Source: Peribacillus sp044761985 (GTDB taxonomy: Bacteria > Bacillota > Bacilli > Bacillales > DSM-1321). From it: DNA of 64,000 nucleotides. This document shows positions 1-8,463 of the stretch, in pieces. The position numbers were made by a program, and so were the translations under genes. The notes below the pieces were generated by a model, which did not search any database, was not told the DNA's origin, and saw only the letters and a list, made by a program, of their open reading frames with translations. Position 1 is the first letter of the stretch, and every line of letters begins with the position of its first letter. Location of the stretch: positions 1 to 64,000 of the forward strand of contig NZ_JBIWDK010000011.1 of the NCBI RefSeq assembly GCF_044761985.1, in the 5' to 3' direction.

Positions 1-129
1 GAAATGTTTGACTTGCTCATTTTGCTTTTTTATAGTGTGTGCTCACTCAAAATTTACGTTGGCGCTTTGTTTTGTTCAGTTTTCAAAGAGCAATTTATCT
101 CGCTGTTCGTTAGAACAACTTGTTAATCC
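1..129 (-). promoter_or_regulatory. 16S rRNA leader of an rRNA operon (partial)
   Basis: Read on the minus strand this is the conserved pre-16S leader of Bacillus rRNA operons. A boxA-like antitermination element (TGCTCTTTGAAAA) lies at 80-92, and GAGCAAGTCAAACATTTC (positions 18-1), which normally sits a few bases before 16S, touches the window edge. The 16S gene itself is outside. The same boxA motif also precedes 23S genes, but the tandem promoters just upstream show that this is the operon start. Confidence 0.85.
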
Positions 130-158
130 ATCATAACACACTATCGATTAGTTGTCAA
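130..158 (-). promoter_or_regulatory. rRNA operon promoter, proximal (sigma-A)
   Basis: On the minus strand TTGACA (158-153) and TATGAT (135-130) are separated by exactly 17 bp. It is the closest of three tandem promoters to the 16S leader and has a perfect -35 box, so it is probably the strongest. Confidence 0.85.
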
Positions 159-213
159 CTTCTACGAAGTTTTTAACTTATTTTTAATCGCTGTGTTTTT
201 CAGCGACCATTTC

Positions 214-242
214 ATCTTATCATTTTCTTTATAAGAAGTCAA
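214..242 (-). promoter_or_regulatory. rRNA operon promoter, middle (sigma-A)
   Basis: On the minus strand TTGACT (242-237), a 17 bp spacer and TAAGAT (219-214). It is the second of three promoters pointing left into the rRNA operon. Confidence 0.75.
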
Positions 243-321
243 TAGTTTTTATTGTGTCATTTCTTCTAGCCATTCAGCTATAAGCGATGAAGTTTTGCGT
301 TTGTTTTCTTAGTGCTTATTT

Positions 322-350
322 ATATTAAGCCTTTTTTTCATAAAAGTCAA
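322..350 (-). promoter_or_regulatory. rRNA operon promoter, distal (sigma-A)
   Basis: On the minus strand TTGACT (350-345), a 17 bp spacer and TAATAT (327-322). The three promoters are spaced 84 and 108 bp apart, all with the same spacer length. Confidence 0.7.
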
Positions 351-656
351 CGGGTATTTTATAAATTCCTTAGAAGCTTGTGCATCCCCTTTCCTCTGCT
401 GATTCCAAAGAAATCTACAAGAGATTTTGATTAGTACTATATATAGAAGGAAGGCAACTCTCTATGAGCCCTAAACTCCTTTAACACTCAGATTCAGCCG
501 ATTCTTGGCATCTCCTGACATCACCCTATGAAAGGTACAAACTAATATTGACTTGGTGAATTTTCTTATGTTATCATTTAACCAAGTAATATAATCGGAA
601 TAGTCATTTTTTATATCAAGTAAACGAACAATAAGAATAGTGAAGGAGATGGACAC
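351..656. other. gene-free stretch upstream of the esterase gene
   Basis: No convincing gene is seen here. A TATAAT hexamer at 590-595 may be the -10 box of the esterase gene, but no good -35 box was found. The ribosome site GAAGGAGATG lies just before position 657. A 61-codon minus-strand reading frame (471-656) has no recognisable features. Confidence 0.5.
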
Positions 657-1415
657 ATGACAGTTGCAAAGGTTATACCAGGGGCAGAATCATTCTTCTA
701 TCCCGGGAACTCTATCGGAATCCTCATTTGCCATGGCTTTAACGGAACCCCACAAAGCGTAGGGTATTTAGGTAAAAGTTTGGCCGCCAAAGGTTACACC
801 GTCTACGCACCTCGCTTACAGGGTCACGGAACACATGAGTTTGAAATGGAAACGATCCATTACCAAGAGTGGATCAAGGATATCGAGACTGCCTATAAAA
901 AGCTAAAGCAAACCTGTACGCATGTGTTCGCAATGGGGCAATCTATGGGTGGTGCCCTTGTTTTGGATTTGGCAACAAAAGTAGCTTGTGATGGAATAAT
1001 GACAATCAACGCTGCCCTTCAAGTCCCTGAATATGAAACCTATCGCAACCAAACTGCTCCGCGTTTCATTACAGAAGGGGCTCCTGACATTAAAAACAAA
1101 GATACTACAGAAATCACTTATGATTGCGTACCTATCACAGCTATTAATCAGTTGCTTACTATTATGGAACATACGAATGAACAACTCGAGGACATCAGCT
1201 GCCCTGCCCTCCTCTTCCATTCTCCCGAAGATCATGTTGTCCCATCTCAATGTTCGGACCGAATATATAATTCCGTCAGTTCTCATAGCAAGGAGTTGAT
1301 CTCTCTCCCTAACTCCTATCATGTTGCTTCGCTTGATTATGATAAAGAATTAATCGTGGAGCGTGCTTATCATTTCATTAAGAAACACAGCAAAGATATT
1401 ACGATCGCTTCTTAA
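657..1415 (+). CDS. alpha/beta hydrolase, monoacylglycerol lipase / carboxylesterase type
   Basis: A 252-residue cytoplasmic alpha/beta hydrolase without a signal peptide. The oxyanion-hole motif HGFNGTP is at residues 26-32. The nucleophile is Ser96 in GQSMGG, and the acid and base are probably Asp192 (SPEDHVVP) and His222 (NSYHVASLDYD). The length and the whole C-terminal pattern recall the thermostable monoacylglycerol lipase of Bacillus sp. H257 and the Est30 carboxylesterases, which hydrolyse short-chain esters and monoglycerides. The start is an ATG with GGAGATG upstream. The gene appears to stand alone, followed by a separately promoted csbD. Substrate preference cannot be read from the sequence. 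Confidence 0.88.
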   Translation: MTVAKVIPGAESFFYPGNSIGILICHGFNGTPQSVGYLGKSLAAKGYTVYAPRLQGHGTHEFEMETIHYQEWIKDIETAYKKLKQTCTHVFAMGQSMGGALVLDLATKVACDGIMTINAALQVPEYETYRNQTAPRFITEGAPDIKNKDTTEITYDCVPITAINQLLTIMEHTNEQLEDISCPALLFHSPEDHVVPSQCSDRIYNSVSSHSKELISLPNSYHVASLDYDKELIVERAYHFIKKHSKDITIAS

Positions 1416-1433
1416 GATTTTTCTCTCATTATG

Positions 1434-1458
1434 GTTTACTCAAATATCCCACGGGTAT
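1434..1458 (+). promoter_or_regulatory. sigma-B-type promoter of csbD
   Basis: GTTTAC (1434-1439), a 13 bp spacer and GGGTAT (1453-1458) match the general-stress sigma-B consensus GTTTAA-N12-15-GGGTAT with one mismatch. The -10 box lies 35 bp before the csbD start. Confidence 0.75.
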
Positions 1459-1493
1459 AAGTATAGTAGACAAAAACAAGGAGGTAACTCATA

Positions 1494-1667
1494 ATGAGCG
1501 GATTATCAGACAAGATAAAAGGTACTGTCAATAAAGCAAAAGGTGAAACAAAAGATCAAGTCGGAAACGCCAAGAATGATCCTCACTTACAAGCTGAAGG
1601 AAAACTCGATAAATTAAAAGGTAATGTCCAAGAAGGAATCGGCAAGGTAAAAGATTCCCATAGATAA
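1494..1667 (+). CDS. csbD: CsbD family general stress protein
   Basis: A 57-residue, Lys/Gly-rich hydrophilic protein, MSGLSDKIKGTVNKAKGE... The repeated pattern D-K-[IL]-K-G is typical of the CsbD family, whose founding B. subtilis member is sigma-B dependent; its biochemical role is unknown. The ribosome site AAGGAGG sits at the usual distance from the ATG. A sigma-B promoter is directly upstream and a strong hairpin terminator follows, so it is monocistronic. The convergent neighbours encode a probable sigma-B activation pathway, which fits the regulation. Confidence 0.9.
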   Translation: MSGLSDKIKGTVNKAKGETKDQVGNAKNDPHLQAEGKLDKLKGNVQEGIGKVKDSHR

Positions 1668-1731
1668 GGTTTTAGAAACCACAATTACATGCCTTACGAT
1701 TACGACAAGTAAACCCCCACCTATAAACAGA

Positions 1732-1763
1732 AGAGGCTGCAGATTATTCTGCAGCCTCTTTCT
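1732..1763. terminator. bidirectional terminator csbD / rsbY
   Basis: A perfect 10-bp stem, AGAGGCTGCA (1732-1741) with TGCAGCCTCT (1750-1759), followed by TTTCTTT on the plus strand. It lies between convergent genes. Confidence 0.85.
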
Positions 1764-1766
1764 TTA

Positions 1767-2909
1767 TCAAGTAGCTTGGATTACGACCACACACATATCA
1801 TCAGGTTGGTCGAGATGGAGTTCAGCAGGCATGACCAGATCAATCGGAGCATTTCCCTCGCAATCCAACCAATCCCGTGAAACGACTTCTTTTATTTCAT
1901 CCAGTCCATCTGTTCCTTCCCTATCGATTGCCTCCATGACTCCATCGGTAAATACAAGAATTTGAATTCTATCTTCATAATGAACAATCGTTTTCTCCAC
2001 TTTCATCTCCGTGAAGAAACCAACAGGGCATGTCCCCTTTGAAAGGGACAACACTTCCCCATCATCCATCAAGGCAAAACCCGGTGGATGACCTGCATTT
2101 ACATATTCCAGCGTTTTATGTTCTGTATCAATCACCATATAAATGGCAGTGAAATAATAATGAATCGGGTTTTCCTTTTTATTAAGGACACTCATCCAAT
2201 GATTCATTTCGTTTATCACCGCAACGGGATCCGTGTGTTTTCGGATGGCATCCCTTAGAACAGAGGAAATAAACATACAAACAAGTGAAGCCGATATTCC
2301 ATGGCCCATCATATCAAGTATAATGATTCCGTACCGTTTTTCATCAATCCGGTGCCAATAGTACATATCTCCGGCTAATTTATTTGCAGGGAGGTAAGAT
2401 GCTTTTATTGTTAAGTGATTATCTACCACCGGCTCACTCAATAGACTGCTTTGCACTTGCATCGAAAGGTCTAATTCATTCCGTATTTTTTCTTCCTGCA
2501 TTTTATGCCAGTCTTTTTCATATTTAAGCCTTAACCCTACACGGATTCTGGCTAACAAATCAATTTTGTTAATAGGCTTCATAATATAATCGATTCCACC
2601 AACATCCAGAGCCTCGGCCACTTTGTTTGAATCTTCAAGTGCCGTTACAAAGATCACCGGTATATCTTTTAGGTGTGGTATGTTTTGGAGTCTTCTACAA
2701 GCCTCTATTCCATCAATTTCAGGCATCATAATATCAAGTAGTATAATATCAACAGAAGTCTTGATTGGCTGAGGATTCTCCACTTGTAGGTAGTCAAACA
2801 TTTCATGCGCTGACTTCAATGATAGAAAATCCGTATAGCCAGCTCGCTTAAGAATTTTCTCTATAACGAAGAGATTAACCTGGTTATCATCTACGATTAA
2901 AATCGTCAT
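1767..2909 (-). CDS. rsbY: response regulator with PP2C phosphatase output, RsbY-like
   Basis: A 380-residue protein. Residues 1-120 are a receiver domain (acidic pair DD7-8, phospho-acceptor Asp59 in LLDIMMPE). Residues about 180-380 are a PP2C/SpoIIE-type phosphatase with metal-binding motifs LAGDMYYW and DMMGHGISA and a terminal QPDDMCVVVI. In B. cereus RsbY this architecture dephosphorylates the anti-anti-sigma factor RsbV and so frees sigma-B. The ATG at 2909 is preferred over an in-frame start 17 codons upstream because AAGGGG precedes it. A sigma-B-type promoter lies about 155 bp upstream, suggesting positive feedback. The genes for RsbV, RsbW and sigma-B are not in this window. Confidence 0.88.
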   Translation of the reverse strand: MTILIVDDNQVNLFVIEKILKRAGYTDFLSLKSAHEMFDYLQVENPQPIKTSVDIILLDIMMPEIDGIEACRRLQNIPHLKDIPVIFVTALEDSNKVAEALDVGGIDYIMKPINKIDLLARIRVGLRLKYEKDWHKMQEEKIRNELDLSMQVQSSLLSEPVVDNHLTIKASYLPANKLAGDMYYWHRIDEKRYGIIILDMMGHGISASLVCMFISSVLRDAIRKHTDPVAVINEMNHWMSVLNKKENPIHYYFTAIYMVIDTEHKTLEYVNAGHPPGFALMDDGEVLSLSKGTCPVGFFTEMKVEKTIVHYEDRIQILVFTDGVMEAIDREGTDGLDEIKEVVSRDWLDCEGNAPIDLVMPAELHLDQPDDMCVVVIQAT

Positions 2910-3062
2910 TGCTTTATTCCCCTTTTGGCTTATATCGAGCGGCACTTTTATCTTTATCATGTACTATATAATGCAAGGCTTTCCTGAAAAAAGAATTCCG
3001 AACTATATTATATCTTACTTATGCTACTTTTAAAAAAAAAATACAGACCTAACTAATTAAAT

Positions 3063-3088
3063 GTACCCGTTTTTTCAGACACCTAAAC
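3063..3088 (-). promoter_or_regulatory. sigma-B-type promoter upstream of rsbY
   Basis: On the minus strand GTTTAG (3088-3083), a 14 bp spacer and GGGTAC (3068-3063), one mismatch in each box to the sigma-B consensus. It lies in the 258 bp gap between rsbM and rsbY, downstream of the rsbM terminator, so rsbY would have its own stress-inducible promoter. Confidence 0.6.
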
Positions 3089-3130
3089 TTAAAATATAGT
3101 TGCATTCAAAAAATTAAACTTTGATAACGA

Positions 3131-3170
3131 AAAAAGGAGCTCGCCAGGTTTTAGCGAACTCCTTTTTTTA
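3131..3170 (-). terminator. terminator of rsbK-rsbM
   Basis: On the minus strand a hairpin built from AAAAAAGGAG.TCGC and its complement is followed by TTTTTT. It overlaps the last codon of rsbM and separates the rsbK-rsbM unit from rsbY. Confidence 0.8.
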
Positions 3171-4001
3171 TAATTTTCTATAAATCTTCTCTCTTGCATC
3201 AAAGTCCTTATACACTTCTGAAAAAGAAGAAGTACGAATGGATTCCTTACTGCCAACCGCAAGAAAGCCGTCCTTACAAAGACTGTCATAAAATAATTGA
3301 TTTACATAAGTCTGTAACTCTCCGGTAAAGTAAATCATTACATTCCGGCACATGATGATATGAAATTCATTGAATGAACCATCCGTCACGAGATTATGTT
3401 GGAAAAACACAACATTTTTAAGCAGGTTTGGATCAAGATAAGCATTTTGATAGTCCGTCGTATAATACTCCGAAAATTCCCGTTTACCGCCTGCTTGTAG
3501 ATAATTCTTTGTATAAGACTGCATGCGATTGAGGGGTAAAATTCCCTTTTGAGCATGTTCTATTACCGTTTCATTCATGTCGGTTGCATAGATTTTCGCT
3601 TTTTCGTAGAGCCCTTCTTCTTTTAGCATGATCGCCATCGAAAAGGCTTCCTCACCAGTTGAACAACCAGCATGCCAGATACGGATTTCAGGAAGTTCCT
3701 TAAGCAGTGGAACAAGGTTCGTTCGAAAAGCTTTAAAGAAGTCAGGATCACGAAACATTTCCGTAACATTTATTGAAAAGTCATTCAGAAGTTTTTCAAC
3801 AAATCCTTTTTCATATAAAACCTTTTCAATCATTCCACTCGCTCTTCTTATATGCTCTAATCTCATCCGATTTTCGACTCTCCGTTGTATGGAAGATCGC
3901 ATGTACTTTCTGAAATCAAAGCCAGAGACTGAATAAACGGCTTGCAAGAGCAACTCAATCTCTATATTTTCTCGTTCTTCAATCGATAGTGTATCCTTCA
4001 T
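3168..4001 (-). CDS. rsbM: CheR-type protein-glutamate methyltransferase, RsbM-like
   Basis: A 277-residue CheR-family enzyme. It has an N-terminal helical CheR_N domain (about 10-65) and a SAM-dependent methyltransferase domain with the binding loop WHAGCSTGEEAFSMA, followed by KIYATDMNE and the motif IIMCRNVMIYF. There are no TPR repeats, and no chemoreceptor or other chemotaxis gene is nearby. It follows the hybrid kinase by 28 bp in the same transcript. In B. cereus the equivalent gene RsbM methylates the kinase RsbK and damps the sigma-B response, so the same role is inferred here. Confidence 0.87.
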   Translation of the reverse strand: MKDTLSIEERENIEIELLLQAVYSVSGFDFRKYMRSSIQRRVENRMRLEHIRRASGMIEKVLYEKGFVEKLLNDFSINVTEMFRDPDFFKAFRTNLVPLLKELPEIRIWHAGCSTGEEAFSMAIMLKEEGLYEKAKIYATDMNETVIEHAQKGILPLNRMQSYTKNYLQAGGKREFSEYYTTDYQNAYLDPNLLKNVVFFQHNLVTDGSFNEFHIIMCRNVMIYFTGELQTYVNQLFYDSLCKDGFLAVGSKESIRTSSFSEVYKDFDAREKIYRKL

Positions 4002-4029
4002 TCCATTAAAACCTTCCTTACCCGTACTA

Positions 4030-6828
4030 TTAATTCGTTAGCCATACGCGAAGAACAGACAGTAACTGTTCCAATTTCAATGGTTTACTTACATAGTCAG
4101 ATGCACCGGCTCTTATACATTTTTCCCTGTCACCTTTCATCGCCTTAGCGGTCAAGGCAATGATTGGGAGATTATCAAACTCATTTTGTTCACGGATTCT
4201 AGTCATTGTTTCATAACCATCCATGCCTGGCATCATGATATCCATTAATATGGCATCTATACTCTTTCCTTTTTCAAGGATTTCCAAACATTCATAGCCA
4301 TTTTCCGCTGTAAGGATTTCCATGCCCTCATTTTTCAGAGCGTTTGTCAAAGCAAAGATATTACGGCGATCATCGTCCACTACCAAGACCGACTTGCCGC
4401 GGAAAGGATTAGCGTTCTCTTGTGAATCATCATCAAGTATCACTACATCCGGTTTCTCGTCCACTACGCTAGCGGGAGCTCCTTCATGGCTGGCCGCTGC
4501 CACTTCCGGGGAAGCAGCAATCGCTTCTCCCATGTTTTTAAAGCCTTCTGGCATGCTTGGAATGAAGAAGGTGAACGTACTGCCTTCACCCTCTTGGCTA
4601 TCCACTATAACCCATCCGCCTAGTAATTTAGCAAACTCGCGGCATATGGAAAGTCCAAGTCCGGTACCGCCATATTTCCTCATCGTCGCTCCATCGCCTT
4701 GTTGGAACGCTTCGAATATTAATTTTTGCTTCTCTTTCGAAATTCCAATGCCCGTGTCCTTCACATTGATTTCAACCCAATTGCTCGCACCTTTCGTTTG
4801 AATCCATTGTGCGACTTTTTCTTCGTCAGCCTTTTTAATCTGAACAGAGACTGAACCTTTTTCGGTGAATTTAAAAGCATTGGACAACAGGTTTTTAAGA
4901 ATTTGTTGGAACCGCTGTTCATCAGTGAAGAAAATATCAGGTACCTCCTTATCTTTTCTAACGATGAAATCGATATTCTTCTTCTTCGCTACGTGATCGA
5001 AGTTTCGATGTAACAATTCCGGTAACTCACTCATATTCATTTCCTCAAAGACAACTTCAAGCTTCCCAACCTCGACTTTTGATAAGTCCAGTATGTCATT
5101 GATGAGCGTTAATAAATCCTGACCGGACGAATTAATGACACGGGCGAATTCCTTCTGTTCCTCATTCAATTTACTGTCATTCGTGTCAGATAGCATTTCC
5201 GACAGAATCAAGATGCTATTAAGCGGTGTCCGTAATTCATGGGACATATTGGCCATGAATTCGGATTTGTATTTTGAACTTAGTTTTAATTCTTCTGCTT
5301 GTTTTTCAAGATTTAGTTTGGCAATTTGAAGCTCTTTTGATTTGTCTTCCGTTTCACGGTTTCTCTCTTCTAATTGCTCGTTAATCATCCGCAATTCCTC
5401 AGCCTGTGTCTGCAGTTCCTCTGATTGGGCCTGCATTTCTTCTGACTGGGATTGCAATTCTTCTGATTGAGCTTGTAGCTCTTCAGTCTGTGCTTGTGAC
5501 TCTTTCAATAGGCGTTCAATTTCCATTCGGCCTTCGACATTGTTGATTGTAATCCCCAAAGTGTCCAAGACTTGAGTCAAGAAATGTTTCTGCAATTTAG
5601 AGTAATTCTCCAAGCTTGCCAATTCGACCATAGCTACCACTTCATCCTCAAAAATGACGGGAGCAATAACGATACTTTTAGGGTTTACTTCACCTAACCC
5701 TGTTGTAACCAAGTGGAAGTCTTCGGGAATCTTCTCAATGAATTCTATTTTTCTTTCAAGGGCGCATTGGCCAATCAAGCCTTCCCCCATACGGAATTCA
5801 CGTCTTCCCGCACCTTCACCATCGCCTGCGAAACTGGAGATTTTTACAAAACGCATATTTTCCCCTTCACCGCGTCTGATATAAAACGCCCCAAGAGACG
5901 CCCCCATCATCGGTGCAAGTCTGGTGATGAACCTGTCAGCAAGCACTTCTACATCAACAATGCGTTGGTACATGGTCGCAATATCAGCAACTCGGGTTTG
6001 TATCCAGTTGCGCTCGCTAATTTTCTCAGTGAACTCTTTTTCCTTACGATTATACGTTTCAAGTGATACGGCCATTTCATTGAAGGAACGAGCGATATCG
6101 CCTATTTCATCATTTGTGCGAATAGGAATTCTCGGCACAACCGATAAATTTTTAAAATCAATATTGTTGATGACCTTCGTAATGGATTGCAAATCTTTTG
6201 ATGTGCTGCGTATCATCCATGCGACAGTCAAGGAAATGACTAGAATACTAAGGATGACTGCGAAAATAGTGAAATTAATCATATCTTCATAGGTTTGCTT
6301 CGCATTACTTAACGTATCATTCATAACACTTTCTTGATAATTTTTAAAAGCACCCATCGTACTGATAACCTTTGTCCGCTTATCCCTTTGATCATCCATT
6401 AGTCTGCTAATGTCCGTCGTTGGGTTTTTCGATTGTATGTTTTGGATGATTTGTGCCTCGGTTATAGAGTATGTGGCATATTGTGTTTCAAACTCTTTCA
6501 ATAATTGCCTTGCCTTCGCTTTATTTAACGTACCCGACAATTCAGCGATTTGCGACTCAATCAGGCTGTGGTTTTCATTGATGACTTTAAGGCTTTCCGC
6601 TCTTTCTGCCTTGTTGGCCTCATTTGCCGCAAATAAAATTTCACGGTCTGACTGTGTAAACAACTGGCGTATTTCCATCGCGGCAGAAACTTTATAATAA
6701 CGGTCCTCCACGATTTCAGTCATACTGCCTTTTAGATTATTGAGTGTAAACACCATAAAAGAAAGGAGTATAGCTAAAAAAAGCAGGATTAAACCGAATC
6801 CCAGCATTTGTTTTCTCTTAAAACCCAT
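4030..6828 (-). CDS. rsbK: hybrid sensor histidine kinase, RsbK-like
   Basis: A 932-residue membrane kinase. It has TM1 (about 9-30), an extracytoplasmic four-helix/CHASE3-like sensor (35-180), TM2 (185-207), HAMP (208-262), GAF (285-432) and a coiled coil of Q-[AS]-Q-[ST]-E-E-[LM] heptads (445-515). These are followed by HisKA with His530 in MSHELRTPLN, HATPase_c with NLLSNAFKFT and GTGLGLSI, and a C-terminal receiver (LVVDDD, LMDIMMPG). The architecture and the rsbM/rsbY neighbours match B. cereus RsbK, which feeds phosphate to RsbY. The ATG at 6828 is chosen over GTG 6837 because of better spacing to AAGGCGG. It is probably cotranscribed with rsbM. Confidence 0.87.
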   Translation of the reverse strand: MGFKRKQMLGFGLILLFLAILLSFMVFTLNNLKGSMTEIVEDRYYKVSAAMEIRQLFTQSDREILFAANEANKAERAESLKVINENHSLIESQIAELSGTLNKAKARQLLKEFETQYATYSITEAQIIQNIQSKNPTTDISRLMDDQRDKRTKVISTMGAFKNYQESVMNDTLSNAKQTYEDMINFTIFAVILSILVISLTVAWMIRSTSKDLQSITKVINNIDFKNLSVVPRIPIRTNDEIGDIARSFNEMAVSLETYNRKEKEFTEKISERNWIQTRVADIATMYQRIVDVEVLADRFITRLAPMMGASLGAFYIRRGEGENMRFVKISSFAGDGEGAGRREFRMGEGLIGQCALERKIEFIEKIPEDFHLVTTGLGEVNPKSIVIAPVIFEDEVVAMVELASLENYSKLQKHFLTQVLDTLGITINNVEGRMEIERLLKESQAQTEELQAQSEELQSQSEEMQAQSEELQTQAEELRMINEQLEERNRETEDKSKELQIAKLNLEKQAEELKLSSKYKSEFMANMSHELRTPLNSILILSEMLSDTNDSKLNEEQKEFARVINSSGQDLLTLINDILDLSKVEVGKLEVVFEEMNMSELPELLHRNFDHVAKKKNIDFIVRKDKEVPDIFFTDEQRFQQILKNLLSNAFKFTEKGSVSVQIKKADEEKVAQWIQTKGASNWVEINVKDTGIGISKEKQKLIFEAFQQGDGATMRKYGGTGLGLSICREFAKLLGGWVIVDSQEGEGSTFTFFIPSMPEGFKNMGEAIAASPEVAAASHEGAPASVVDEKPDVVILDDDSQENANPFRGKSVLVVDDDRRNIFALTNALKNEGMEILTAENGYECLEILEKGKSIDAILMDIMMPGMDGYETMTRIREQNEFDNLPIIALTAKAMKGDREKCIRAGASDYVSKPLKLEQLLSVLRVWLTN

Positions 6829-6837
6829 TTTACCCAC

Positions 6838-7103
6838 CCGCCTTTTTTCATTATTTATAGTAAGCGAATATTATTTACCACTCCAAATATATGAGCCTAT
6901 CCCTTACATTCCATCCTATTTAACTTGCATTTGGTTATGCAGCAAGATTTAATGTCCACTCCCTATTTTATCATTCTTATACAGTAAATAGATACCTTGA
7001 GCGTCACTTTTCCAACATTTGAATGGCCATTTCAACCAGAATCCTACCTTTGAACTATCCTAAAATCCGGCATTTTTACTGGGATACCATCTTCTAACCC
7101 AAA
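6838..7103. other. gene-free spacer upstream of rsbK
   Basis: No gene was found. It must hold the rsbK promoter. On the minus strand GTTAAA (6924-6919), a 15 bp spacer and GGGATA (6903-6898) vaguely resembles a sigma-B promoter but has too many mismatches to call. Confidence 0.4.
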
Positions 7104-7134
7104 CAAAAAAACCGGACGCTACACACGCCCGATT
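7104..7134 (-). terminator. terminator of the CNNM/CorC gene
   Basis: On the minus strand AATCGGGCG pairs with CGTCCGGTT (nine pairs including two G-U), followed by TTTTTT. It starts 12 bp after the stop codon of the membrane protein gene. Confidence 0.75.
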
Positions 7135-7146
7135 TTCCACCTATGA

Positions 7147-8463
7147 TTATTTGATTTTTTTTACTTCAACATATAAAACATGATGGCCATCCATCTCTGT
7201 GACGGTAAAATTATATCCTTCAAATTCAATTTGGTCACCAACGGCAATTTCAAATCTACCTGTCAGGAACCATCCTCCCAAAGTATCTATATCATCTTCA
7301 GGTAATTGGATGGCAAGGGTATCATTAACATCTTCAATTAACGTCTTTGCATCAAAAACATAATGTCCCTCATCTACTTTTTGGATAAGTGGTCGTTCAT
7401 CCTGGTCAAATTCATCACGGATTTCCCCGACGATTTCTTCAAGTATATCTTCCACCGTAACTAGACCAGCTGTACCACCATACTCATCAGTCAAAACAGC
7501 CATATGAATCCGTTCCTTCTGCATTTTCAGAAGCAAGTCATGGATAGGGATAGTTTCCAGAACCCGTATCACGGGTGTAACGAAACTATCCACCGTCAAT
7601 TCCGAAACATTCTTCTCGGTGATGGTCGCTGTATAAAGACGTTTAATATTGACCATTCCCACTACATTATCCTTATCACCATCTATGACAGGGTAACGTG
7701 TATACTGTTCTTCTTGAATGAGCTCCACAACTTCCAATAGTGGCATTCCTATTTCAATAACGGTCATTTCCGTTCTTGGAACCATGATTTCATTGGCATT
7801 ACGCTCATCAAATTCAAAAATTTGATTTACATATTTATATTCCGATTGATTGATCTCACCACTTTTGTAGCTTTCCGATAAGATAATCCGCAGTTCTTCT
7901 TCCGAGTGAGCCATTTCAGTCTCGGAAGCCGGCTTTAATCCAAACATGCCTGTAAGGACACGTGCCGAACCATTCAATACCCAGATGAATGGGTATAATA
8001 TGCGGTAAAAAAGAATCAATGGCTTAGAGAACAGTAACGTTATTTCCTCAGCCTTTTGAATCGCAACCGTTTTTGGCGCAAGTTCACCAATAACAACGTG
8101 TAAGAATGTAACGGACGCAAAAGCAATCATGAAAGAAAGAATGTGACTTAACGATTCCTCGACACCCCATCTATGGAAGAGGGGTTCAAGAATAGCCTCC
8201 ACTGTGGGTTCACCCAACCAACCCAATCCTAATGCAGTGACTGTTATCCCCAGTTGACATGCAGATAAATACTCATCGATATGTGAAATCACTTTTTTTG
8301 CTGCCAGTGCACTTTTATTTCCCTCTTCAATCAATTGATTGATGCGGGAACTTCTGACTTTAACGATTGCAAATTCCGAGGCAACAAAAAATGCGGTTAA
8401 TGCTATTAATACAGCTACTGCTAATAATTTTATAAATATCTCCAATATGTTCGGGTTTACCAC
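7147..8463 (-). CDS. CNNM/CorC (HlyC-like) family membrane protein with CBS domains
   Basis: A 438-residue protein. The N-terminal DUF21/CNNM transmembrane domain (about 1-195) has three to four membrane helices and LGLGWLGEP. A tandem CBS pair (about 215-340) contains IMVPRTEM and HMAVLTDEYGGTAGLVTVEDILEEIVGEI, and a CorC_HlyC domain ends the protein (350-435). Relatives such as B. subtilis YhdP or S. aureus MpfA are linked to magnesium export or tolerance; the old name hemolysin is misleading. The start is GTG with AAGGA upstream. It lies 178 bp downstream of a MerR gene on the same strand, an arrangement recalling yhdP-yhdQ of B. subtilis. Confidence 0.85.
   Translation of the reverse strand: MVNPNILEIFIKLLAVAVLIALTAFFVASEFAIVKVRSSRINQLIEEGNKSALAAKKVISHIDEYLSACQLGITVTALGLGWLGEPTVEAILEPLFHRWGVEESLSHILSFMIAFASVTFLHVVIGELAPKTVAIQKAEEITLLFSKPLILFYRILYPFIWVLNGSARVLTGMFGLKPASETEMAHSEEELRIILSESYKSGEINQSEYKYVNQIFEFDERNANEIMVPRTEMTVIEIGMPLLEVVELIQEEQYTRYPVIDGDKDNVVGMVNIKRLYTATITEKNVSELTVDSFVTPVIRVLETIPIHDLLLKMQKERIHMAVLTDEYGGTAGLVTVEDILEEIVGEIRDEFDQDERPLIQKVDEGHYVFDAKTLIEDVNDTLAIQLPEDDIDTLGGWFLTGRFEIAVGDQIEFEGYNFTVTEMDGHHVLYVEVKKIK

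Noticed and set aside
471..656. 61-codon minus-strand reading frame left of the esterase gene
   Set aside because: No ribosome site, no recognisable domain, low-complexity composition, and it lies in the likely promoter region of the divergent esterase gene.
6898..6924. Possible sigma-B promoter of rsbK (GTTAAA-15-GGGATA)
   Set aside because: Mismatches in both boxes and the longest allowed spacer; not better than chance in AT-rich DNA.
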